From an uncultured Gemmatimonadota bacterium (GTDB taxonomy: Bacteria; Gemmatimonadota; Gemmatimonadetes; Gemmatimonadales; GWC2-71-9), in the NCBI GenBank assembly GCA_946479805.1, contig CAMLHP010000022.1:1-21249 (forward strand): a stretch of DNA of 21,249 nt, given 5' to 3'. The translations under genes and the position numbers were made by a program. Below, one piece after another: positions 1-5,626 of the stretch; the stretch's first letter is position 1; each line of letters opens with the position of its first letter. A model generated the notes under the pieces. The model was not told the origin of the DNA and did not search any database. It worked only from the letters and a program-made list of their open reading frames with translations.

Positions 1-1424
1 TGGGCATCGCCTACGACTCGGACGAGGGGGTCGAGCTGGGCCGGAAGATCCAGGCGTTCGTGGACGACGAGGCCAAGGTCGAGTCGGAGCGGCTGGCCGG
101 CATCAGGGGGCCGTTCCCCGAGTGGGAGCGGAGCATCTGGGGACCCGATTCCACCGCGGCGCGCGGTCCCGATGGCGAGCGCGTTCGTCCCATGATGAAG
201 CTCCGCAACTGCAACGTGACCACCGTGGCGCCCACCGGCACCATCTCGATCATCGCCGGCTGCAGCTCCGGCATCGAGCCGCTTTTTGCCGTGGCCTTCA
301 TGCGCAACCAGGCCGGCGTGCTCATGCCCGACGTCAATGAGGACTTCGTCGCCATCGCGAAGCGTGAGGGGTGGTATTCCGAGGAACTGATGCAGAAGAT
401 CGCCGAGTCGGGTCACATCGGCTTCGACGAGGTGCCGGAGAAGTGGCAGCGGGTGTTTGTCACCGCCAACCACATCAGGCCCGAGTGGCACATCCGGACC
501 CAGGCCGCGTTCCAGGAGCACAACGACTCGGCCATCAGCAAGACCTGCAACTTCGCCCACGATGCCACCGAGGAGTACGTCGAGGAGATCTACCGGCTGG
601 CCTATTCGCTGGGTTGCAAGGGAGTCACGGTGTACCGCGACGGCAGCCGTGACATGCAGGTGCTCTCGACCGGATCAATTGCGAAGAAGGTGAAGGAGCA
701 GGCGACTGTCACGGGCAAGTCGGAAGCGAGGGCTGACCTCGGGCGGCTCGGTGGCTCGGCGGCTCGTGAGACTGCGGCCGACCTGCAAGGGGAACTGGCC
801 GAAGCCAACAGCGAGCTCGAGCGGCTCCGGAAGCTGGTGCATGAGCTCGAGGCGGAGAACCTCAACCGCAGGCTCAAGAGGTCGCGTCCCGAGCTGCTGC
901 GCGGCACCACCCGGCGGGTGGAAACCCCGCTGGGCACGCTTTACGTCACCATCACCGAGGACGAGAAGGGCCAGCCCTTCGAGGTCTTCATGTCGCTGGG
1001 CAAGGCCGGCGGCGCGCTGATGGCGGACGTGGAGGCTGTGGGGCGGTTGATCTCGCTGGCACTCCGGTCCGGGATTCCCATGAAGGAAATCCACCGCCAA
1101 CTGCGCGGCATCAGTTCTGACCGGGTCATCGGCCTCGGCCCCAACAAGATCATGTCGGTGCCGGATGCGGTCGGCATCGCCATCGAGCGGTGGATGCACG
1201 AGAAGCAGGGAATCCAGCAGGAGCTTCTCCCCGGTGCCGCTGCCGCGACCACAGGTGCGTCTCCCGAGCCGGAAGCGGTGATGGTAACGCGAGGCGCGGA
1301 GCAGATGCAGCTGGGTGGAATGGAGCACACCCTGTCCGGCGCCTGCCCTGATTGCGGCTCGCAGCTCGAGTACGCCGAAGGCTGCGCCAAGTGCCACGTC
1401 TGCGGATTCTCGGAGTGCGGGTGA
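1..1424 (+). CDS. nrdJ: Vitamin B12-dependent (class II) ribonucleotide reductase, C-terminal part
   Basis: This enzyme reduces ribonucleotides to deoxyribonucleotides in the cytoplasm using adenosylcobalamin as radical source. The gene is cut by the left edge; the frame is open from base 3, giving 473 visible residues. Recognisable class II barrel segments are NCNVTTVAPTGTISIIAGCS (around bases 210-270) and KTCNFAHDATEEYVEEIYRL (around 540-600), followed by GCKGVTVYRDGSR. After the barrel come a short coiled coil (about 777-885), a TSCPD-type domain (about 890-1200) and a Cys-rich tail (1344-1421) with CPDC, CAKCHVC and a final CGFSECG. That tail is expected to be a zinc ribbon or the swinging redox Cys pair that re-reduces the active site. 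The start and catalytic N-terminal half lie outside the window. A terminator follows 52 bases after the stop, so this is the last gene of its transcript. Confidence 0.95.
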   Translation, partial: GIAYDSDEGVELGRKIQAFVDDEAKVESERLAGIRGPFPEWERSIWGPDSTAARGPDGERVRPMMKLRNCNVTTVAPTGTISIIAGCSSGIEPLFAVAFMRNQAGVLMPDVNEDFVAIAKREGWYSEELMQKIAESGHIGFDEVPEKWQRVFVTANHIRPEWHIRTQAAFQEHNDSAISKTCNFAHDATEEYVEEIYRLAYSLGCKGVTVYRDGSRDMQVLSTGSIAKKVKEQATVTGKSEARADLGRLGGSAARETAADLQGELAEANSELERLRKLVHELEAENLNRRLKRSRPELLRGTTRRVETPLGTLYVTITEDEKGQPFEVFMSLGKAGGALMADVEAVGRLISLALRSGIPMKEIHRQLRGISSDRVIGLGPNKIMSVPDAVGIAIERWMHEKQGIQQELLPGAAAATTGASPEPEAVMVTRGAEQMQLGGMEHTLSGACPDCGSQLEYAEGCAKCHVCGFSECG

Positions 1425-1472
1425 TCTGACCCCGCACCGGCGCGTCGTGGCGCACCGGCGTCGCAGACGGCG

Positions 1473-1504
1473 AAGCCCACCCTGAAAAGGGTGGGTTTTC
1501 GTTT
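1473..1504 (+). terminator. Rho-independent terminator after nrdJ
   Basis: A perfect 8-bp stem, CCCACCCT (1476-1483) with AGGGTGGG (1488-1495), closes a GAAA tetraloop. TTTTCGTTT follows immediately. This is a textbook intrinsic terminator and separates nrdJ from the next gene. Confidence 0.9.
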
Positions 1505-1580
1505 GTGCCACTGCCTCCCTGTTCCGCCGTCTCCCGTCCAGCTACGTTGCACCAGCCCTCATTCGGAGAACCCCCATTTC

Positions 1581-2120
1581 ATGAATCGTTGCTTGATGCC
1601 TGGCGCTGCCGCGCTGGCGATACTGCTGTTCCTCCCGGCCTGCAACAGCACACCCATCCAGCGAAACACCGGCTTCGTGCCCGCGCCGGTGGTGCCCATC
1701 GCCATAGACAACGACTCGGTTCCCGCCATCCCCGGTTTCAGTTCCGCCATCAAGCGCGGGCTGACCCTGTTCCTCTCGGGGCAGGCTCCGCTGGATTCTG
1801 CCGCACGGCTGGTTGGGGCCGGCGATGTCGCTGCACAGAGCCGGCAGGCAGTCGGGAATCTCCTCCGCCTGGTGCGCTCTGCGCGGGGACTCCCCGGTGA
1901 CGTGCTTAAGCTGACCTTCTACGTGACCGACCTGACCCAGCACGATGCCCAGGCAGTGCGCGAGGCCGCGGCCGAAGCATTCCCGGAGGCTCCAGCGCCT
2001 GCCATCACCATCGTGGGCGTGGATCGCCTTCCGGGTGAGGGCATGCGAGTGGCAGTGGATGGCATTGCGATCCTCCGAAGCGAGTTCCCTGACCGGGAAC
2101 GGGCGTCCGCTGGGAACTGA
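1581..2120 (+). CDS. RidA/YjgF-fold lipoprotein lacking the catalytic Arg
   Basis: A 179-residue protein. Residues 1-21 are a lipoprotein signal with lipobox LPAC (Cys21), so it is probably anchored to a membrane facing the periplasm. Residues about 60-166 match the RidA/YER057c/UK114 fold: LTLFLSGQAPLD, a Q..VGNLLRLV helix, LKLTFYVTDLTQHD and a final VDRLPGEGMRVAVDGIAI strand. Cytoplasmic RidA enzymes hydrolyse reactive enamines/imines using an Arg at the PARS position; here that position is Ile142 (PAIT), and the late Glu is Asp160. It therefore probably does not work as a classical imine deaminase. The in-frame opening extends upstream to 1491, but that start lies in the terminator, while ATG 1581 gives a clean signal peptide and has GGAG nearby (1565-1568). 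The fold is fairly certain; the function is unknown. Confidence 0.8.
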   Translation: MNRCLMPGAAALAILLFLPACNSTPIQRNTGFVPAPVVPIAIDNDSVPAIPGFSSAIKRGLTLFLSGQAPLDSAARLVGAGDVAAQSRQAVGNLLRLVRSARGLPGDVLKLTFYVTDLTQHDAQAVREAAAEAFPEAPAPAITIVGVDRLPGEGMRVAVDGIAILRSEFPDRERASAGN

Positions 2121-2133
2121 TGCGACTTCAGAC

Positions 2134-2189
2134 CCGTCTGTCCGTCTGTCCGTCTGTCCGTCTGTCCGTCTGCCCGTCTGGCCGTCCGC
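2134..2189. repeat. Minisatellite A, 8-bp unit CCGTCTGT
   Basis: Seven tandem units start at 2134: four perfect CCGTCTGT, then CCGTCTGC, CCGTCTGG and CCGTCCGC, after which the pattern decays into CTAGCCGCCC. It starts 13 bases after the stop of the RidA-like lipoprotein gene. It has the same orientation as minisatellite C (5527) and opposite orientation to minisatellite B (5011). The gradient of mismatches at the right end suggests an old edge. No CRISPR-like spacers are present. Confidence 0.95.
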
Positions 2190-2244
2190 CTAGCCGCCCA
2201 GCCGACTTGCCGACTATGTTCCCACTGACCCAACCCCCGTCCGA

Positions 2245-2652
2245 ATGTCCGATACCAGACCCACAGATTCCGTGAAACGCCTCGCCGCCATCCGGCACGC
2301 CATGATGCATTTGCATCGCGCGCTGCTGGAGTCGGAGCGGGTCCGGTACGAGCGGCTCAACGGGCGGGTAGGCTCGAATGCCGACCTGTTGCAGCTGGTG
2401 CTGCACGATCCCTGGTTCGCGTGGCTCCGGCCGATGTCGGCGCTGATCGTGGCCATGGACGAACGGATGGACCCCGACGCCGAGCCCGGGGTGCCGGCGC
2501 CGGAGTCGCTGATGGACCAGGCGAGGGAGCTCATGCGGGCCGACGAGGAGGGCGGAGACTTTCCCTCCCACTACCACGACGCCCTGCAGCGGGACCCGGC
2601 GGTGGTCATGGCCCACGCCTCGGTCCAGCGGCTGCTGGCGCCGCCCGCTTGA
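2245..2652 (+). CDS. Conserved-looking small protein of unknown function
   Basis: A 135-residue soluble protein with no signal peptide, membrane segment or cysteine. It is mostly helical in appearance. Notable stretches are LHRALLESERVRYERLNGRV (about 23-42) and LLQLVLHDPWFAWLRPMSAL (about 48-67), followed by an acidic region. I do not recognise an enzymatic motif. It resembles short bacterial proteins of unknown function with a similar DPWFAWLRP core, but I cannot name a family with certainty. ATG 2245 is the first start after minisatellite A, and no Shine-Dalgarno is obvious. Third positions are strongly GC-rich, as in neighbouring genes, which supports it being real. It stands alone, with 103 bases to the next gene. 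Confidence 0.7.
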   Translation: MSDTRPTDSVKRLAAIRHAMMHLHRALLESERVRYERLNGRVGSNADLLQLVLHDPWFAWLRPMSALIVAMDERMDPDAEPGVPAPESLMDQARELMRADEEGGDFPSHYHDALQRDPAVVMAHASVQRLLAPPA

Positions 2653-2758
2653 TAGCCCGGTCGATTCGGGAGTATCTTGGTTCAGCACCCCAATCACATG
2701 CGGCGTCCTCGACCACAAGAGCGGTGGCCTTGCTCACCATGCGCCAGCGGGAGCGATG

Positions 2759-3034
2759 ATGCAATGTTCCATCCGGGAAGCCCGCCTCAAGCCTGAGTTT
2801 GCGCACCTTTATCCGCCGGTCTCGGCCGGGGTGTGGACCCCCGCCGCCGAGGTCGGAGCACGCATGCTCTTCTGGCACCTCCAGCTGACCGGGATTGTGC
2901 GTCTGGGGGAGCGGCTCCTTGTTGAGGAGCACTTCGAGTTCCGGGGTGGCTGGACCAGGGGGGACACTTCCGATCTCCGGACCAGGGCTGGCGACGCCAA
3001 CGCCGCCGAGCCGCGCCGGGCGAGATCGGCGTAA
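2759..3034 (+). CDS. Small protein of unknown function with an FEFRGG motif
   Basis: A 91-residue protein beginning MQCSIREARLKPEFAHLYPP, with a mid-protein VGARMLFWHLQLTG helix and the string LVEEHFEFRGGWTRGDT near residues 55-70. The C-terminus is basic and Ala/Arg rich. Two adjacent ATGs exist at 2756 and 2759. The GGGAG at 2749-2753 lies 2 bases from the first and 5 bases from the second, so 2759 is the better start. No signal peptide or known catalytic motif is seen. The pattern (early Cys, LYPP.SAGVW, HFEFRGG) looks like a small conserved family of high-GC soil bacteria, but that is memory of pattern and not a search result. Function unknown. Confidence 0.55.
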   Translation: MQCSIREARLKPEFAHLYPPVSAGVWTPAAEVGARMLFWHLQLTGIVRLGERLLVEEHFEFRGGWTRGDTSDLRTRAGDANAAEPRRARSA

Positions 3035-3052
3035 CAGCAGTAGCAGGGTGAG

Positions 3053-3082
3053 TTGACGGCCGGGCCTCGGCTCCACGAGAAT
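3053..3082 (+). promoter_or_regulatory. Possible sigma70-type promoter for the 3129 gene
   Basis: TTGACG (3053-3058) matches the -35 consensus at five of six positions, and GAGAAT (3077-3082) matches the -10 at four of six, with an 18-base spacer. Transcription would begin near 3090, giving a leader of about 40 bases before ATG 3129. The same bases form the left arm and loop of the hairpin listed separately, so the two readings compete. Confidence 0.35.
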
Positions 3083-3110
3083 TGGGAGCCGGTCCGGCCG
3101 GTGTGTTTTT
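3057..3110 (+). terminator. Long GC hairpin followed by a T-run; possible terminator or leader structure
   Basis: CGGCCGG (3057-3063) pairs with CCGGCCG (3094-3100), and CGGCTCC (3068-3074) pairs with GGAGCCG (3085-3091), leaving a small asymmetric internal loop and a 10-base apical loop. A TTTTT run starts at 3106, after GTGTG. It could terminate the 2759-3034 transcript. The T-run is five bases from the stem, which weakens the terminator reading. Confidence 0.5.
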
Positions 3111-3128
3111 CCCTTTTCGGAGCACGAT

Positions 3129-3398
3129 ATGTCGAATGAATCGAAGGGCGCCCTCAAGCCGGTGCCTGCAGCGCGGGTCGCGGAGGAACTCCGCCGCCTT
3201 ACCCATGCCCGCTCCAATGGCGAGCTGGAGCGCGACGAGTACGAGCACCGGTTCGCGCGCATGATTTCCGAACTGCGCGACCGGCGGATCGAGGGCAGCC
3301 GTGCCGAGATCATGGCAGCCCTGACTCCCCTGAAGGAGAGTGGTGACATTGCCGCGCCCGAGTTCGAGCGCCTGGTGCAGCAGCTGGGACTGACGTGA
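3129..3398 (+). CDS. Small protein with two SHOCT-like helical segments
   Basis: An 89-residue charged cytoplasmic protein. Two stretches resemble the short C-terminal oligomerisation (SHOCT) pattern, in which a Gly-containing turn is followed by an acidic helix with EF/EY and a hydrophobic run: NGELERDEYEHRFARMISEL (30-49) and SGDIAAPEFERLVQQLG (71-87). SHOCT modules normally sit at the end of larger proteins, so a stand-alone protein made of two is uncommon; the assignment is only suggestive. The start is supported by GGAG at 3119-3122, six bases upstream. The stop overlaps the next gene's GTG start by 4 bases (GTGA), so it is translationally coupled to the hydrolase that follows. Function unknown. 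Confidence 0.65.
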   Translation: MSNESKGALKPVPAARVAEELRRLTHARSNGELERDEYEHRFARMISELRDRRIEGSRAEIMAALTPLKESGDIAAPEFERLVQQLGLT

Positions 3399-4147
3399 GC
3401 CGGGCGCCGGATCTTGCACCGCTAACCATGACGGTGCTGGCCGGCGATGGGCTGCTGCTCGCGGGCCGGCTCGATTACCCCGCCGGCGCTCCACCGGCAG
3501 GGGGCTGGCCCCTCGCCATCCTGGCCCACCAGTACCCCGGCACCCGCGACACCTGGGCTCCCCTCCGGACCGACCTCCTTTCGCTCGGAATCGCGGTGCT
3601 CGCGTTCGACCAGCGGGGCCACGGCGATTCAGTACGAGGGCCGGGCGGCATGGTGGTAATCGATACCCCGCAGGACTTCGACGAACTGGCCTTCTACCAT
3701 GCGTTCGTGGGTTCCATCCAGCGAGTGGAATTCCGCCGCATCTCCGACGACATCCTGCGGGTTGCCGCGTGGGGCGCTTCCCAGAATTACGTCGACACCA
3801 GCCGGCTCATCCTTGGCGGCGCCAGCGTCGGTGGGACAGGCGCGCTGCTGGCTGCACCATCGGTGAAGGGACTGAGGGGCCTGTTGACCGTTGGCGCCGC
3901 CGGTGCCGCCGCGCATGGTGATGATGCGCACGAGCGGATTCGCGCCGCTCTTGCGCCCGGCGACTGGCCGGCACTCCTGACATCGTCGGCCGACGACGCG
4001 TTCGAGGGCGCCGACAACGTCCGCCGCTGGAGCGTCGGCCTGCCCCACGTGACGACCCGAATCGTGCCCGGTGCGGCCCACGCGATGGGGATCTACTACG
4101 ACATTCGTGAGGATGTGCTCGCGGCCGTCCGTTCCTGGGTGCGGTAG
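3395..4147 (+). CDS. Alpha/beta hydrolase
   Basis: A 250-residue serine hydrolase of the alpha/beta fold, similar in layout to dienelactone-hydrolase and esterase relatives. The HQYPGT turn (45-50) is the expected oxyanion-side loop, FDQRGHGDS (71-79) is the usual second loop, and GGASVGG (141-147) is the nucleophile elbow with Ser144. Asp200 or Asp201 (SADDAF) and His229 (GAAHAMG) complete the triad. There is no signal peptide, so it acts in the cytoplasm. The GTG start is fixed by the GTGA overlap with the preceding small gene. The substrate cannot be told from sequence. It stands 32 bases before the methyltransferase and could be cotranscribed with it. Confidence 0.85.
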   Translation: MSRAPDLAPLTMTVLAGDGLLLAGRLDYPAGAPPAGGWPLAILAHQYPGTRDTWAPLRTDLLSLGIAVLAFDQRGHGDSVRGPGGMVVIDTPQDFDELAFYHAFVGSIQRVEFRRISDDILRVAAWGASQNYVDTSRLILGGASVGGTGALLAAPSVKGLRGLLTVGAAGAAAHGDDAHERIRAALAPGDWPALLTSSADDAFEGADNVRRWSVGLPHVTTRIVPGAAHAMGIYYDIREDVLAAVRSWVR

Positions 4148-4179
4148 CCACCACATCGCACGCTGCCGTTCCCTGATCC

Positions 4180-5019
4180 ATGCCCCCACGAAGCTGTCGC
4201 GTATGTGCCGAGGGAGAGCTGCAGGAGAGACCTGCGGTTCACGGCCTCGCGCTGGCCCGCTGCAGTTCCTGCGGAGTGATCTGCCAGGAGCCGGAGCCGG
4301 ACGTACACGCCCTGCTCGGCACTTTCCAGGATTCCTATTTTCAGGGCGGTCACGGCCACGGCTATCGTGATTACCTCGCGCTGGAGGCGGCAGCGCGGCG
4401 TCAGGCACGTCGCTATCTCGCGACCCTGGCCCGGCTCGATCCCGGCGGCCGTACCCTACTGGACGTGGGTTGCGCCGCAGGATTCCTGCTGGCGGAGGCT
4501 GAAGTTGCGGGCTGGCAGGTGTCAGGCATCGAGCCCTCTCCGGGAATGGCCCAGGAAGCTCGCCGGAGGATTACGGGCGATGTGACGGTGGGAGACCTCG
4601 CGGCGCTGCCGGCGGACACCGCCCCGCTGCATGCCGTGACCATGCTGAACGTGCTCGAACACCTTGCCCGGCCAGCAGACGTGGCTGTGCGCCTGGCGCA
4701 GCTGGTGCGCCCCGGCGGCATCCTGCTCATGGAAACCTGGAACGTGGAGTCTCTGGCAGCCCGTTTACTGGGCGAGCGCTGGCATCAGTGGTCGGAGCTG
4801 GTGCCGTATTACTACACCCGCCGTGCCCTGCGTGCGCTGCTGGCGCACTCGTTTCAGGAACTGCGCTGGCGCCCGGTCGCCAAGTGGATCCCGCTGGCGC
4901 GCGGCCTGGACATCGTGGCGCCCGGCGCAGCGGCGCGCTTCGGGCGGCTGGGAGACGTAAGCCTGCCATATTTCACCGGCGACCTGGTACTCTCGGTGTG
5001 GCGGAGAAGGGACGGTTAG
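4180..5019 (+). CDS. Class I SAM-dependent methyltransferase with N-terminal Cys4 motif
   Basis: A 279-residue methyltransferase. Residues 6-31 carry CxxC...CxxC (C6, C9, C28, C31), a probable small zinc ribbon common in methyltransferases acting on sugars or glycans. The SAM-binding motif LLDVGCAAGF is at 93-102, GIEPSP follows as the acidic post-motif, and MLNVLEHLARP is motif IV-like, so it fits the Methyltransf_23/11 type. The C-terminal half (SLAARLLGERWHQWSELVPY and onwards) is typical of this group. The acceptor is unknown; a glycan or secondary metabolite is plausible because a glycan locus lies 4 kb away. Its TAG stop lies inside the first units of minisatellite B, so repeat changes could alter the last residues. 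Confidence 0.85.
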   Translation: MPPRSCRVCAEGELQERPAVHGLALARCSSCGVICQEPEPDVHALLGTFQDSYFQGGHGHGYRDYLALEAAARRQARRYLATLARLDPGGRTLLDVGCAAGFLLAEAEVAGWQVSGIEPSPGMAQEARRRITGDVTVGDLAALPADTAPLHAVTMLNVLEHLARPADVAVRLAQLVRPGGILLMETWNVESLAARLLGERWHQWSELVPYYYTRRALRALLAHSFQELRWRPVAKWIPLARGLDIVAPGAAARFGRLGDVSLPYFTGDLVLSVWRRRDG

Positions 5020-5106
5020 ACGGGCAGACGGGTAGACGGGTAGACGGGTAGACGGACAGACGGGTAGACGGGTAGACGGGTCGACGGGTAGACGGACAGA
5101 CGGATC
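5011..5106. repeat. Minisatellite B, 8-bp unit GACGGGTA
   Basis: Twelve consecutive 8-base units run from 5011 to 5106, mostly GACGGGTA with variants GACGGTTA, GACGGGCA, GACGGGTC, GACGGACA and GACGGATC. GACGGACA recurs exactly 40 bases apart (5051 and 5091), which suggests duplication of a five-unit block. Its orientation is inverted relative to minisatellites A and C. The left end contains the stop of the methyltransferase gene, and the right end touches the stop of the four-helix-bundle gene. On the plus strand TAG recurs every 8 bases, so all three plus frames are closed. Confidence 0.95.
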
Positions 5107-5464
5107 ACGATGCAGCGCGCAATGCTCGGAGAAGTCGCCAAGTGAGGCGGGCGGCGTCCGTGTGCGTTCGCATCAGATCGTTGAACTCCTCAGTGTTAAT
5201 AATGCCTTCACCATGCGCAAAACCGAGCAGATAGCGTACTTCGGATAGGGAGCCGACGGCGATGTCTGCGAAACGAGCGAATTCACGCGCGCCGCGCTTT
5301 GCAGAGCCTTCCGCGAGGTTATTCGGAGCAGACAGCGCCGCATCACGAATCTGTTTCGAGAGCCCATATCGCTCGGTGGCAGGCCAGGCTTTGGTCGCAC
5401 GATGAACCTGGTGTGCCAGCTTGTCGCAGGCCTTCCAGGCGTCCAGCTTCTCATAGGTTCCCAT
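5105..5464 (-). CDS. Four-helix-bundle protein (23S rRNA intervening-sequence / Avd-like family)
   Basis: A 119-residue protein of the size and pattern of the four-helix-bundle family first described from 23S rRNA intervening sequences and related to Avd of diversity-generating retroelements. Diagnostic parts are YEKLDAWKACDKLAHQVHRA (4-23), LSKQIRDAALSAPNNLAEG (35-53), a REFARFADIAVGSLSEVRYLL segment split around residue 70, and a C-terminal Leu-rich helix. Members form homopentameric rings; the cellular role is not settled. ATG 5464 gives the normal length; the frame stays open upstream only because it runs through minisatellite C. A TAAGCT -10-like box ends 5 bases before ATG, suggesting a leaderless transcript. 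GC is about 57% by hand count over 300 bases, well below its neighbours, which hints at transfer. No reverse transcriptase is nearby. Confidence 0.88.
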   Translation of the reverse strand: MGTYEKLDAWKACDKLAHQVHRATKAWPATERYGLSKQIRDAALSAPNNLAEGSAKRGAREFARFADIAVGSLSEVRYLLGFAHGEGIINTEEFNDLMRTHTDAARLTWRLLRALRAAS

Positions 5465-5469
5465 GGACC

Positions 5470-5475
5470 AGCTTA
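5470..5475 (-). promoter_or_regulatory. Candidate -10 box of the four-helix-bundle gene (leaderless)
   Basis: On the minus strand TAAGCT (TAnnnT type) ends 5 bases before the ATG at 5464. There is no Shine-Dalgarno between them. TTGCCC lies 19 bases further upstream as a poor -35. The same 5-base spacing occurs at ispG. Confidence 0.35.
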
Positions 5476-5526
5476 GCATCGCCTGCGCCCAACCGGGCAA
5501 CCGCAACAACGCAGGAAGTAGCCTTT

Positions 5527-5614
5527 CCGTCTGTCCGTCCGTCTGTCCGTCTGTCCGCCCGTCCGTCTGTCCGTCTGTCCGTCTGTCCGTCTGTCCGTCT
5601 GTCTGTCCATCCAT
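5527..5614. repeat. Minisatellite C, 8-bp unit CTGTCCGT
   Basis: Eleven 8-base units built from CCGT and CTGT run up to a degenerate CCATCCAT unit. Same orientation as minisatellite A, reverse complement of the GACGGACA units in minisatellite B. No frame on either strand contains a stop inside the perfect units, which explains spurious Pro-Ser-Val-Arg-type and Asp-Gly-Gln-Thr-type open frames across it. It ends 12 bases before the ispG ATG. Confidence 0.95.
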
Positions 5615-5615
5615 C

Positions 5616-5621
5616 TATATT
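5616..5621 (+). promoter_or_regulatory. Candidate -10 box of ispG, abutting minisatellite C
   Basis: TATATT (5616-5621) matches TATAAT at five of six positions and ends 5 bases before the ispG ATG, so transcription would start at or next to the start codon. No ribosome binding site is visible. The -35 region would fall inside the minisatellite, where CTGTCC recurs every 8 bases. Confidence 0.45.
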
Positions 5622-5626
5622 TCATC

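Noticed and set aside
1433..1460. Direct repeat CGCACCGGCG, two copies 18 bases apart
   Set aside because: Short and GC-rich, expected by chance; no sign of an attachment site or operator.
675..1511. 278-residue minus-strand open frame opposite nrdJ
   Set aside because: It overlaps the coiled-coil, TSCPD and Cys tail of nrdJ, and would start inside the terminator.
1491..1580. Longer N-terminus for the RidA-like lipoprotein
   Set aside because: It would begin within the nrdJ terminator and hide the signal peptide and lipobox.
5105..5464. Part of a diversity-generating retroelement (Avd)
   Set aside because: No reverse transcriptase, template repeat or variable repeat was seen nearby; only the fold relation holds.
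5482..5515. Inverted repeat CCTGCG/CGCAGG between the four-helix-bundle gene and minisatellite C
   Set aside because: Only 6 bp with a long loop; not strong enough to call a structure.
2134..5614. Tandem repeats as a CRISPR array
   Set aside because: Units are 8 bases, contiguous and without unique spacers; no cas genes are present.
5105..5614. 169-residue version of the four-helix-bundle protein with an Asp-Gly-Gln-Thr-rich N-terminus
   Set aside because: The extra 50 residues come from reading through minisatellite C, which has no stops in any frame; ATG 5464 gives the normal family length.
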